From Ignavibacteriota bacterium (GTDB lineage: Bacteria > Bacteroidota > Ignavibacteria > UBA10030 > BY39), in assembly GCA_003327435.1 (NCBI GenBank), contig QOQV01000007.1, positions 1 to 64,000 on the forward strand: 64,000 nt of DNA, read 5' to 3'. Both the position numbers and the translations under genes were made by a program. The notes under the pieces were generated by a model, which saw only the letters and a list, made by a program, of their open reading frames with translations, was not told the origin of the DNA and ran no database searches. Of the stretch, positions 35,948 through 44,732 are shown one piece after another; within the stretch, counting starts at the first letter, position 1; each line of letters begins with the position of its first letter.

Positions 35948-37381
35948 TTATGCCGACTCCGGATAGTGCTTTCCATCATATGATGTTTTCCCGGGATGGA
36001 ATGGGAAGTATTCTTTCAAATTTATATCAAATCCCTGTACAGTGTATGTTCCTGTATGCTGATTCAATATATATTTTCCTTGATAATCATTTTTTACAAT
36101 TCTTTCAAGCATTTGAACAAATCTATCTACATCGTCCTCATTATTGTAACAACCAAAACTTGCTCTTACCATACCTGGCAAATTAGATTTGTCACCATTT
36201 TGAATTTGGGAAATTAACTGAAATTCCTCATCTTGGCTCAATTTTAATAGATGTTTCACATAAGGATGTGCACAGAAACAACCATTTCGAACACCAATGC
36301 CACCTTCAAAACTTAATATACTTGCAGTCAATGCGTGATGCATATTTTTAATGTTGAAAGGAATTACACCTACTTTATTTGCTAAATTGTTAGTATCTCC
36401 ATAAAGTTCAATGTCAGGAATTTTTTTCAATTTATTGTATGTATATTCAAGAAGCTTCTTTTCATGATCAGCAATATAATCCATAGAAAATTCTTGAAGT
36501 TGTAAAATTGCTCTTGCGAGTGCGACTCCGCCTATCACATTTGGACTACCAGCTTCTTCTTTAAACGGCGGATGAGTCCAGTAAACTTCGTCAAGAGTTA
36601 CAATTTCTACAACACCACCACCTACAATATCGGGATCTCCTTTTTCAAAAAACTGATTTGGACCGATAAGAACTCCTGTACCAAATGGAGCATACATTTT
36701 ATGAGCAGAAAAAGCAACAAAATCGATATGCTCATCACTCTCATCAGGTAGAACATCGAATCTGCGATGCGGGATCAATTGCGCTGCATCAACAAATATT
36801 TTAATACCATATCCGTGTGCGAGTTTAGCTATTTGATATATCGGATTTATATATCCAGTAATATTTGAAGCACCACTTATAGCAACAAGTTTGATGTCCC
36901 TGTAATGTTTTTTAATTAAATCTTCAAGATGATTTAAATCGAGATAACCCATAGAATCAGTCTTTACATGAATAACTTTTGCAAATTTCCTCCAGGGTAA
37001 ATCATTTGAATGATGTTCCATCATTGTCGTAATTACAATATCATCTCTCTCTAAACCGAGACGTGCAGCAAGTTTATTTACTGCTTCTGTAGTGTTTTTA
37101 ACAAATATAACAGTATTATTTTTTAGATTAGCATTTACAAATTTTCCTGCTATTTCATGCGCACTATCAAACAACTCAGTTGAAAGTAATGATTTAAAAC
37201 CTGTCCCACGATGAACACCTGAATAATATGGTAAAAAATCCCGGATGCAATTAAGCACGGACTTAAACGCTGGAGTACTTGCAGCATTATCCAGATATAC
37301 ATATTTCCTTTTTTGTCCGTCAAGACAAGGGACTTCAATATCAACACCTATGATTTGATCTCTTATGTGATTAAGATTCAT
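35948..37381 (-). CDS. Class V aminotransferase, cysteine desulfurase-like
   Basis: 477 residues, about 70 longer than SufS. The PLP motifs are clear: 'YLDNAASTPAFKSVL', 'IFVDAAQLIPHRRFDV' (Asp), 'FSAHKMYAPFGTGVLIG' (Schiff-base Lys), and near the C-terminus 'GVRNGCFCAHPYVKHLL', where a Cys sits in the position of the desulfurase nucleophile. The extra length follows this. It may supply sulfur for Fe-S clusters, or be a SufS-like enzyme of other function; no suf genes are nearby. Its start is ten bases from the end of xerD. Confidence 0.8.
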   Translation of the reverse strand: MNLNHIRDQIIGVDIEVPCLDGQKRKYVYLDNAASTPAFKSVLNCIRDFLPYYSGVHRGTGFKSLLSTELFDSAHEIAGKFVNANLKNNTVIFVKNTTEAVNKLAARLGLERDDIVITTMMEHHSNDLPWRKFAKVIHVKTDSMGYLDLNHLEDLIKKHYRDIKLVAISGASNITGYINPIYQIAKLAHGYGIKIFVDAAQLIPHRRFDVLPDESDEHIDFVAFSAHKMYAPFGTGVLIGPNQFFEKGDPDIVGGGVVEIVTLDEVYWTHPPFKEEAGSPNVIGGVALARAILQLQEFSMDYIADHEKKLLEYTYNKLKKIPDIELYGDTNNLANKVGVIPFNIKNMHHALTASILSFEGGIGVRNGCFCAHPYVKHLLKLSQDEEFQLISQIQNGDKSNLPGMVRASFGCYNNEDDVDRFVQMLERIVKNDYQGKYILNQHTGTYTVQGFDINLKEYFPFHPGKTSYDGKHYPESA

Positions 37382-37391
37382 AGAAAATTCC

Positions 37392-38330
37392 TTATGCTCT
37401 TGGATGATATGTTTTGTGAATTTCTATTAAATATTTTCTATCAATATGAGTATAAATTTCTGTGGTTGAAATATCGGTATGTCCAAGCATTTCCTGAACA
37501 GCTCTCAAATTTGCTCCACCTTCCAAAAGATGTGTAGCAAAAGAATGACGAAATGTATGTGGATGAACAACTTTATCAATTCCTGCTGCCCGAGTATATT
37601 TTGAAACAATTAACCAGATTGCCATCCTTGTAAGTGGCTTGCCCCGAACATTTAAAAACAATATATCTGTAGAGCGATAGTTTAATCTTCTTTGATTATC
37701 AATAAAAAATATTCGGGCTTCTTTCTGATATCTCTTAATCCAAGATATTGCTGCGCTTCCAATTGGCACAACTCTCTCTTTTGAACCTTTCCCATAAACT
37801 CTTACAATACCGAGTTCAAAATTAATATCTTGTTGTTTCAAGGTAATTAGTTCACTTACACGCACACCTGTTGCATACAATGTCTCTATAATTGCTCTAT
37901 CCCTTATACCATTCGGGTTGCCGGTATTGATAGAGTTTAATATTTTTTCAATCTCATTATAAGTTAGGACCTCAGGTAAATTTTTAGGCAGCTTTGGAAG
38001 CGATAAATTTTCTGTTGGATTTAATACTGCATATCCATCATTAACCAAAAATTTATGAAAACTTCTTATAGCTGAAATATTCTGTGAAATTGTTTTAGGA
38101 GATAGTAATAAATCGGACAACTGACGAACGAATTCTCTTACATCACTTTCACTAATTTTATCAGGATTAGAAATATTTTTTTCAGAAAGATAATTTATAT
38201 AATTTTTAATATCGTTTTTATATGAGAGAATTGTATTTTCAGATAGATTTTTTTCCAGTTCTAAAAAGTGGATGTATGATTTAAAAATTTCCTGTAAGCT
38301 AAACTCACTTATTTTCTTTTGTATTCTCAT
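37392..38330 (-). CDS. xerD: Tyrosine recombinase XerC/D
   Basis: 312 residues. N-terminal SAM-like domain (about 12-100), then the catalytic domain with Arg in 'YATGVRVSELI', Lys in 'YGKGSKERVVP', His-x-x-Arg in 'HPHTFRHSFATHLLEGG', then 'LGHTDISTTEIYTHI' with His and the Tyr nucleophile. It resolves chromosome dimers at dif sites. Its start overlaps the end of pgpH by 26 bases. Whether it is XerC or XerD cannot be settled here. Confidence 0.88.
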   Translation of the reverse strand: MRIQKKISEFSLQEIFKSYIHFLELEKNLSENTILSYKNDIKNYINYLSEKNISNPDKISESDVREFVRQLSDLLLSPKTISQNISAIRSFHKFLVNDGYAVLNPTENLSLPKLPKNLPEVLTYNEIEKILNSINTGNPNGIRDRAIIETLYATGVRVSELITLKQQDINFELGIVRVYGKGSKERVVPIGSAAISWIKRYQKEARIFFIDNQRRLNYRSTDILFLNVRGKPLTRMAIWLIVSKYTRAAGIDKVVHPHTFRHSFATHLLEGGANLRAVQEMLGHTDISTTEIYTHIDRKYLIEIHKTYHPRA

Positions 38331-40605
38331 CTGAACCTGTTAGTGTTTCAATACTTTGTGGCTGAACATTTTCTTCAGTTTTTGGTTCCTGAGAACCTTG
38401 AGCTACTTCTAAGATTTTTTCTTTCTCTTCTTTTTGCGGATATTGAATTCTTTGATGATAAGTGCCAATCAATACATTAAGGAATGCTTCTTTTATTTTT
38501 GTAAGATCTTTTAAAGTGAGGTTACACTCATCAAGTTCACCTTCAATAAATCGCATTTTAATCCTTTCATCAATTGCTGATTCAAGTCGCGGTGCGGTTA
38601 GATCCGGTAAACTCCTTGTAAAAGCTTCCACTATATCCGCCAGCATTACAATAGCTGTTTCCTTTGATTGAGGTTTTGGTCCTGGATAACGATAATCAGC
38701 TTCATTAACTTCGTTTTTTGATTTGCGTGCAGCAGCCTGCTTAAGGGCTCTGTCATAAAAATAAGAAAGTCGTGTGGTTCCATGATGTTCTGGAATAAAA
38801 GCAATTACTTCCTCCGGAAGTCCATATTCTCTTGCAAGTTCAATTCCGTCTTTCACATGTGCAATAATTATTCGTGCACTCATTCTTGGAGTTAATCTCT
38901 GATGTTTGTTCTTCTTTTGGAATTCATTCTCAATAAAATATTCCGGTTTTGTAGTTTTCCCAATATCGTGATAATAGGCACCAACCTTTGCCAGTATTGG
39001 ATTTGCGTTTATAGCAAATGCTGCTGCTTCAGCTAAATTTCCCAGTACCATACTATGATGATAGGTGCCCGGTGTGCTTTCTCTTAAAAGTTTCAATAAA
39101 GGATGATTTGGATCAGTAAGTTCCATCAATGTCAAATCTGTTGTCACATTAAAGGATTTTTCAAAAAAGATCAATAATCCGTAAGTTAGGATCGGTGAAA
39201 ATATCGAATTAATTAAAACAAGACCAAGATTTTGAGCTATATTTGAAAAGCTATCGGATCTCTCAAGTCCAAATGCTAAAACGGAAAGAGCCAAACCTGA
39301 AAATATAAAAACCATTGATCTGAAAATTTGAGTTCTCTGTTTTATATTTCTAACTGTGTAAGCTGCAAGAGTGGCAGCAACTAACATTATTAAAGCCAAC
39401 TCATAATCATTTCCCCTCACGGCAGCGACAAGAAATGCCATAACCACACTACCAAAAAAAGCTAACCGTGAATCGTATATAATAGTAAGTAACATTGCAG
39501 ACGCAGGAAGAAAAATTAAGTATTGTACAGATATATCCGTGTTAAACTTTAAAGATAAATATGCAAAAAACACCTGTATCAAAATAACTATCGATATGAG
39601 AATTAATTTTTTATTGTTATGAAAAACTCTTTTTCTAAAAAGAAACAGATAAACTCCAAACAGCAACAATATTAATGCTGTGTGAAGAATATTGCCAATA
39701 AGTTTCGATAGAGCGCCTTTTTCATCTCCCTTTTCAGATTGAATTTTAGTTAATGATTCTAATTTGAGTTTTACATCTGAGGTAATTCTTTCGTGCTTGC
39801 TAATTATTTTCTCATTTTGCTGGACAAATCCAACTGTTCGAGGTACATTTTCCACTGCTGTAAGTATAAGCTTATCCGTTTCTTCCTGATCAAAAACGAT
39901 GTTCGGTTGTAGTAGATGTGATATTAAATTGTGAAATAATTCACGATACTTAGGAGTATCAAACTTCTTACTTAATTCTACATCAGCATACTTTAACGCT
40001 TGCTCAAAATCCCAAAACCTTTCAACCGGTAGGATCTCTTCAAAAACTCCTTTACGAACTGCTATATTATTCCTTTTAATTTTTTCTTTTGGAATATTCA
40101 ATATGCCATTGGCATAAACTTCTCTTAAGATTTTTTTTATTTCATTTTCAATGAAATCATAGTTATAAATTTTTTTAATCAACTTAACATTTTCATCATC
40201 CTGCAGTAAAGGTAGTTTCGCTAATATAGATGAATCCAACTCACTATTTCTGGAAGCAACATTATTAAAAATTCCCAACATTATTTTCAAGCTATCCTCA
40301 ACCATATCTATTTTTTTCTCATCGAAAACAAACACTGGATTTACTTTTTCTTTTGCTTCATTCACTTCCTTTTCATATTGCTCTTTATCTTTAAAGATTG
40401 GAAATGAGAAAGGTGCAATCAAATCGTTTGATGTCCAGATTGTACCTACTTTATAATCGTAAAGATACGATTCGGTTCTTGGAAACATCAAAACTATCAG
40501 AAAAACAAGAGTTACAGAAATGGCGATTTTGTATAAAACATTTTTGATTTGAAGATGTTTATCAGAATTCTCAAGAAATTTACTATTTTTAGCTGAAAAT
40601 GTCAT
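38305..40605 (-). CDS. 7TM-HD cyclic-di-AMP phosphodiesterase PgpH family
   Basis: 766 residues. One N-terminal helix, an extracellular 7TMR-HDED domain (about 60-290), seven membrane helices (about 300-490), then an HD domain with 'YHHSMVLGNLAEAAAFAI' and 'YYHDIGKTTKPEYFIENE' (metal His and HD). The tail is charged and rich in Glu and Gln. PgpH enzymes hydrolyse c-di-AMP and sense stress. Substrate assignment is by family. It shares a divergent region with dnaX. Confidence 0.88.
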   Translation of the reverse strand: MTFSAKNSKFLENSDKHLQIKNVLYKIAISVTLVFLIVLMFPRTESYLYDYKVGTIWTSNDLIAPFSFPIFKDKEQYEKEVNEAKEKVNPVFVFDEKKIDMVEDSLKIMLGIFNNVASRNSELDSSILAKLPLLQDDENVKLIKKIYNYDFIENEIKKILREVYANGILNIPKEKIKRNNIAVRKGVFEEILPVERFWDFEQALKYADVELSKKFDTPKYRELFHNLISHLLQPNIVFDQEETDKLILTAVENVPRTVGFVQQNEKIISKHERITSDVKLKLESLTKIQSEKGDEKGALSKLIGNILHTALILLLFGVYLFLFRKRVFHNNKKLILISIVILIQVFFAYLSLKFNTDISVQYLIFLPASAMLLTIIYDSRLAFFGSVVMAFLVAAVRGNDYELALIMLVAATLAAYTVRNIKQRTQIFRSMVFIFSGLALSVLAFGLERSDSFSNIAQNLGLVLINSIFSPILTYGLLIFFEKSFNVTTDLTLMELTDPNHPLLKLLRESTPGTYHHSMVLGNLAEAAAFAINANPILAKVGAYYHDIGKTTKPEYFIENEFQKKNKHQRLTPRMSARIIIAHVKDGIELAREYGLPEEVIAFIPEHHGTTRLSYFYDRALKQAAARKSKNEVNEADYRYPGPKPQSKETAIVMLADIVEAFTRSLPDLTAPRLESAIDERIKMRFIEGELDECNLTLKDLTKIKEAFLNVLIGTYHQRIQYPQKEEKEKILEVAQGSQEPKTEENVQPQSIETLTGSDENTKENK

Positions 40606-40701
40606 AATTTCAAAATAAAATATGATAAAGAATCATAAGATTTCCAAACATATAGTAATTTTCGAAAAAGTTTTTTATATTTAGATAAAATTAAAGTGAG
40701 T

Positions 40702-42396
40702 ATGAAATATTTAGTTACAGCAAGAAAATGGCGACCATTAAAATTTGAGGATGTGGTTGGGCAGGAGCATATAACAACCACACTTCGCAATGCGATTGCA
40801 CGAAATCGTATTTCGCATGCATATCTTTTCAGTGGTCCAAGAGGGGTTGGTAAAACTACAACAGCAAGAATCCTTGCAAAAGCTATAAATTGCCTAAATC
40901 CAAAAGACTTCAACCCCGATAATGAATGTGAAATATGTCTTGAGATTACTGAAGGCAGAAATATGGATGTGCTTGAAATTGATGGTGCATCCAATCGCGG
41001 GATTGAAGAAATTAGAAACCTTCGCGAATCTGTAAAATATGTTCCCACCAAAAACAAATACAAGGTTTATGTAATAGATGAAGTTCATATGTTAACGAAG
41101 GAGGCATTTAATGCACTCTTAAAAACATTAGAGGAACCTCCTGCGCATGTAATTTTCATATTTGCAACAACTGAAATTTTTAAGGTGCCCGCTACGATAT
41201 TATCTCGCTGTCAGCGCTTTGATTTTAGAAGAATTTCAACTGATGAGATAATGAAACATCTCCAATTGATTGCAAAAACGGAAAAAATAAAAATTGACGA
41301 CGATGCTCTACTTATTATAGCAAAAAAAGGCGATGGGTCGATGCGTGATGCGCAGAGTATTTTTGATCAGGTTGTATCTTTCTGTGGAAACGAAATAGAT
41401 ACCAAAAGCACAATTCAAGCATTAGGATTGGTGGACCAGGAAATTTTCTTTAGAACAACAGATATAATACGTAATAAAGATACAAAAGCAGCCATTGTAC
41501 TCGTAGACGAAATTATAACACAGGGTTATGACATAAAAGAATATTTATCAGGTTTGACCGAGCACCTAAGAAATTTCATTATCACAATTACAACCGGAAA
41601 TACCAAGCTAATCGAAGTTGCTGAAATCTATAAGAAAAAGTATGCAGAGGATGCAAAACATTTTAAGGAAAATGATCTACTGAGATTGATAAAAATTGTG
41701 ACTGAAGCACAAAACAGCATTAAATGGGATGTACAACCGAGATACAAGCTGGAATTAGCTCTTATTCAAATGACAAAACTCGATAATTCAGTAGAAATCG
41801 AAAAATTGCTAAATCAAATACAGGAATTAAAAAAAAAGTTCAGTAATGGGATAAAATTAGAGGGAAATGTATACGCATCAACACCTTCCAAGTATTCAGG
41901 TCCAGGTAATTTTGATGTTATAAAACCCATAATTCAAGATAAATCTGAGAACAATAATATTTTAACCCCTGATAGCAAGATACCTATAAAAGGCATAATA
42001 CAAGATTCACAAAATATGGCTTTTTCTTACACTCCGCTAAACATTCCACTTGAGAGGGCTATGGAGAAATGGCAGAATGTAGTTCAAATAGCGGGAAACG
42101 GAAGAGTTTTCTTTAAAAATGTACTCAGTGCTGCAAGAATCGTTGATTGTACGAATGGGGTTTTAAAAATTTCCTGTATGAACTCATCCCAACTTGACTT
42201 TATCAAGCAGAACAAAGATTATCTTACAGAATTAGCACAAAATATTTACGGTGCAAGACTGAAATTGGAAGCAATTGTTGATAGTACAATTCAGAAGGAA
42301 TCCGAGGAAGGAAAAACTGTAGTTGAAGAACATCAAATTATAAAGGAGTTAAAATCTAAGCTTGGTGCGGTAGAAATCTCCCCTGATAGTTATTAA
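40702..42396 (+). CDS. dnaX: DNA polymerase III tau/gamma subunit
   Basis: 564 residues from ATG 40702; a GTG at 40696 would add two residues. Clamp-loader AAA+ domains: Walker A 'GPRGVGKTT', Walker B 'YVIDEVHMLTKEAFNALLKTLEEPP', sensor 'FATTE' and SRC-type 'LSRCQRF'. The zinc module reads NC..NECEIC, with three Cys, and Ile where the fourth would be. Domain III ends near residue 365, then a linker and C-terminal tau-like part. An A9 run at 41829-41837 contains A AAA AAG in frame, with stops close by in both other frames. It overlaps the convergent larE by four bases. Confidence 0.93.
   Translation: MKYLVTARKWRPLKFEDVVGQEHITTTLRNAIARNRISHAYLFSGPRGVGKTTTARILAKAINCLNPKDFNPDNECEICLEITEGRNMDVLEIDGASNRGIEEIRNLRESVKYVPTKNKYKVYVIDEVHMLTKEAFNALLKTLEEPPAHVIFIFATTEIFKVPATILSRCQRFDFRRISTDEIMKHLQLIAKTEKIKIDDDALLIIAKKGDGSMRDAQSIFDQVVSFCGNEIDTKSTIQALGLVDQEIFFRTTDIIRNKDTKAAIVLVDEIITQGYDIKEYLSGLTEHLRNFIITITTGNTKLIEVAEIYKKKYAEDAKHFKENDLLRLIKIVTEAQNSIKWDVQPRYKLELALIQMTKLDNSVEIEKLLNQIQELKKKFSNGIKLEGNVYASTPSKYSGPGNFDVIKPIIQDKSENNNILTPDSKIPIKGIIQDSQNMAFSYTPLNIPLERAMEKWQNVVQIAGNGRVFFKNVLSAARIVDCTNGVLKISCMNSSQLDFIKQNKDYLTELAQNIYGARLKLEAIVDSTIQKESEEGKTVVEEHQIIKELKSKLGAVEISPDSY
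41829..41837 (+). promoter_or_regulatory. A9 slippery tract in dnaX (candidate recoding site)
   Basis: Nine As follow TT in codons Leu-Lys-Lys-Lys (TTA at 41827 is codon 376). They include the E. coli-type heptamer A AAA AAG in the zero frame. A -1 shift or one extra A leads to AAA GTT CAG TAA (stop 41844-41846); one A fewer leads to a TAA at 41852-41854. Either gives a product of about 380 residues that ends after domain III. An AGGA lies at 41822-41825. Confidence 0.65.
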
Positions 42397-43238
42397 CTTT
42401 TAAATTTTTGCTTCACCGTCTCGTCCAAAACTTCATTCATCGAACCTGATCTAAAACCTTCCAGATCAAGAGTTATATAAACAAAATCAAGTTCCTTGAA
42501 TTTTTTAACTAATGTGATTCTAAAATTTTCATCCAAAAAACGATATATTTCATCTCCACCAACTTCTATCCTTAGAGTTTTATCATCATGATGTCTCACT
42601 CTAAAATACTTAAATCCGTTGTCCCTTAAAAATGTTTCGGCTATGTCGATTTTTTTCAGTTTTTCTGGTTCTATTCTCGTCCAATAAGGAAACCGGGAAG
42701 ATAAACAGGCAAATGATTGCTTATCCCATGTAGGTAAATTTAGTATTCTTGAAAGTTCTCTGATATCATTTTTTGTAAATCCAGCTTCAAGAAGTGGCGA
42801 ACGCACATTATTCTCTTTTACAGCTTTTAAACCAGGTCTGAAATCTCCTAAATCATCCACATTTGTTCCATCTGCAATCCATTTAATATTTCTCCTCTGT
42901 GCAATTTCTGAAAGTTTGGTAAAGAGTTCTGTTTTACAATAATAACAACGATCAGGAGGGTTTTCTTTAAATTTCAAATTATCTGTTTCTTGGGTGTAGA
43001 CAACTTCATAAGGAGCACCCAAACTTCTAACAAATTGTTCAGCTTCTTCATACTCACGAGAAGGATAAGTTTCTGATTTACCGATCACAGCTATTACATT
43101 TGAACCAAGAGTATCGACTGCAACCTTTAGCAACAGAGTGCTATCTACTCCACCGGAAAAACCAATAACAACACTTTCCATTTCGTGCAAAATGAATTGG
43201 AGCTGAATGTATTTAGAATGAAGATTTTGATCCATCAT
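42393..43238 (-). CDS. larE: ATP-dependent sacrificial sulfur transferase LarE-like
   Basis: 281 residues. The PP-loop is 'VVIGFSGGVDSTLLLKVA', then 'YKETY'-like 'SETYPSREYEEAE', the Cys pair in 'NPPDRCYYCKTELF' and 'SFACLSSRFPYWTRI' near the middle. LarE adds sulfur to the nickel-pincer cofactor of lactate racemase-type enzymes. LarB, LarC and LarA are not in the window. The genome also has NikR at 17801, so nickel use is plausible. The ATGATG start directly follows the TPR gene stop on the same strand. Confidence 0.85.
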   Translation of the reverse strand: MMDQNLHSKYIQLQFILHEMESVVIGFSGGVDSTLLLKVAVDTLGSNVIAVIGKSETYPSREYEEAEQFVRSLGAPYEVVYTQETDNLKFKENPPDRCYYCKTELFTKLSEIAQRRNIKWIADGTNVDDLGDFRPGLKAVKENNVRSPLLEAGFTKNDIRELSRILNLPTWDKQSFACLSSRFPYWTRIEPEKLKKIDIAETFLRDNGFKYFRVRHHDDKTLRIEVGGDEIYRFLDENFRITLVKKFKELDFVYITLDLEGFRSGSMNEVLDETVKQKFKS

Positions 43239-44651
43239 TTATTCTTCTAAAAGTCGTAGAAGGTCAGTTAGCGATTTTACGCCGGGGAATTCAGATTCAA
43301 AAACCTTTCTTTGTTCAGGTTTGAGTTGAAACGAAGTTTTAAGGGCTTCAACACCCTCATTTAACTTACGCATCATAAAAAGAACCTTAGCTTTTCCATA
43401 ATAAGCTTCTGAAAAATCTGGCTTCAAGTTAATGCATCTATCATAATTTTTAAGCGCTATTCTGTAATAACCATATTCTAATAATATTTCTGCTAAATTG
43501 AATATAACCTGATAATTATCAGGTTCAATTTCCAATGCCATTTTATAACATATAAGCGCATCTCTCCACTTCCCAAGTTTGTATGATAATTCTGCTTTTT
43601 CACACCATAAATCAGGATCATCAGCAGAGTACTCAATTGCTTTGTCAATATCTTCCAGAGCTTTCCTGTACTTCTTTAAAATCTTATAACACTCACTTCT
43701 CTCAATATACGATTCATAATTTTCAGGGTCATATTCAATTGCTATACTATAACAATTAATTGCATCCTGCAATTCATTTAATTCCCTATGTACATTTCCG
43801 AGATTGTGCCATGTGTCAGAATCATCTCCATCTATCATTAAGCTTTTTTCATAACAATATTTTGCCTCAAGATAACGACCAATACTAAATAATACATTGG
43901 CTTTATTGTACCATGCAGGAGAAAATCCGTTATCGATTGAAATTGCCATATCGTAATAATCAAGAGCTTTTACAAAATTACCAAGTTTATTGTAGACAAT
44001 ACCACAGTTATACCAGGCATTGGAACTAAAAGGATCAATCTCAAGGCACTTTTCATAGTAATAAATTGCTTCGTCATATTTGCCATTCATATCATGACAA
44101 TATCCCAATTCATAAAATACAGATTTATTTCCACTTTCAAGTTTTAAAATATTTGTTAACACTTTTATTGCATCATCATATTTCGAAAGTTTTTCATATA
44201 CATAAGCTTGAGAGAGCATAATAGCTGTATTATCAGCTTCCTGTTCCAAGGCAATATCTAAGCAAGCAAGTGCTTCATTATATCTATTTAAATTTTCAAG
44301 TACAATAGATTTTTGTAGCCAGATGTCCACATCTGTAGGATCAAACTCTAAAGCACGATTGTAAGCTTCAAGTGCCTGTTCGTAAAGTTCAAGGTAAAAG
44401 TTCAAATCTCCTTTCGTTACCCACGCATCAAAGTCATAAGGATTCTTTTCTAACAATAATTCATTAAAGAACAGTGCATTTTCAAAATCACCATCTTCCA
44501 AAAAAAATTTTATAATGTTCTCGAGAGTCTCAATATCCAGTTTTCCATTACCTTCTTTGAGTTTCTCTCTTAAACTTTTATTATTTTCAGGATTCCAATC
44601 GTTATATTCATCAAAATCTTCGGAATCATCAAAATTGTTAAAGTCATTCAT
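43239..44651 (-). CDS. TPR-repeat protein
   Basis: 470 residues, acidic, no signal peptide, so cytoplasmic. After an Asp/Asn/Glu-rich start (about 1-35), roughly 12 TPRs run from about 45 to 440, with typical 'AWYNCGIVYNKLGNFVKALDYYDMAISIDNG' pattern. No enzyme domain. The stop meets the larE start, so the two are likely co-expressed; a role in larE function is not evident. Unusual in its regularity. Confidence 0.85.
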   Translation of the reverse strand: MNDFNNFDDSEDFDEYNDWNPENNKSLREKLKEGNGKLDIETLENIIKFFLEDGDFENALFFNELLLEKNPYDFDAWVTKGDLNFYLELYEQALEAYNRALEFDPTDVDIWLQKSIVLENLNRYNEALACLDIALEQEADNTAIMLSQAYVYEKLSKYDDAIKVLTNILKLESGNKSVFYELGYCHDMNGKYDEAIYYYEKCLEIDPFSSNAWYNCGIVYNKLGNFVKALDYYDMAISIDNGFSPAWYNKANVLFSIGRYLEAKYCYEKSLMIDGDDSDTWHNLGNVHRELNELQDAINCYSIAIEYDPENYESYIERSECYKILKKYRKALEDIDKAIEYSADDPDLWCEKAELSYKLGKWRDALICYKMALEIEPDNYQVIFNLAEILLEYGYYRIALKNYDRCINLKPDFSEAYYGKAKVLFMMRKLNEGVEALKTSFQLKPEQRKVFESEFPGVKSLTDLLRLLEE

Positions 44652-44732
44652 ATCTATTTACTCATTAATTTTATCAATTTTTATATAATATACAGAAAAA
44701 AAATTGAGCTTGTCAAGTTTTTATCAACAGGT

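Noticed and set aside
40602-41063. Long minus-strand ORFs inside dnaX, smc, ppdK and queA
   Set aside because: They are antisense shadows of strongly conserved genes, with Ser/Leu-rich composition and no ribosome sites.
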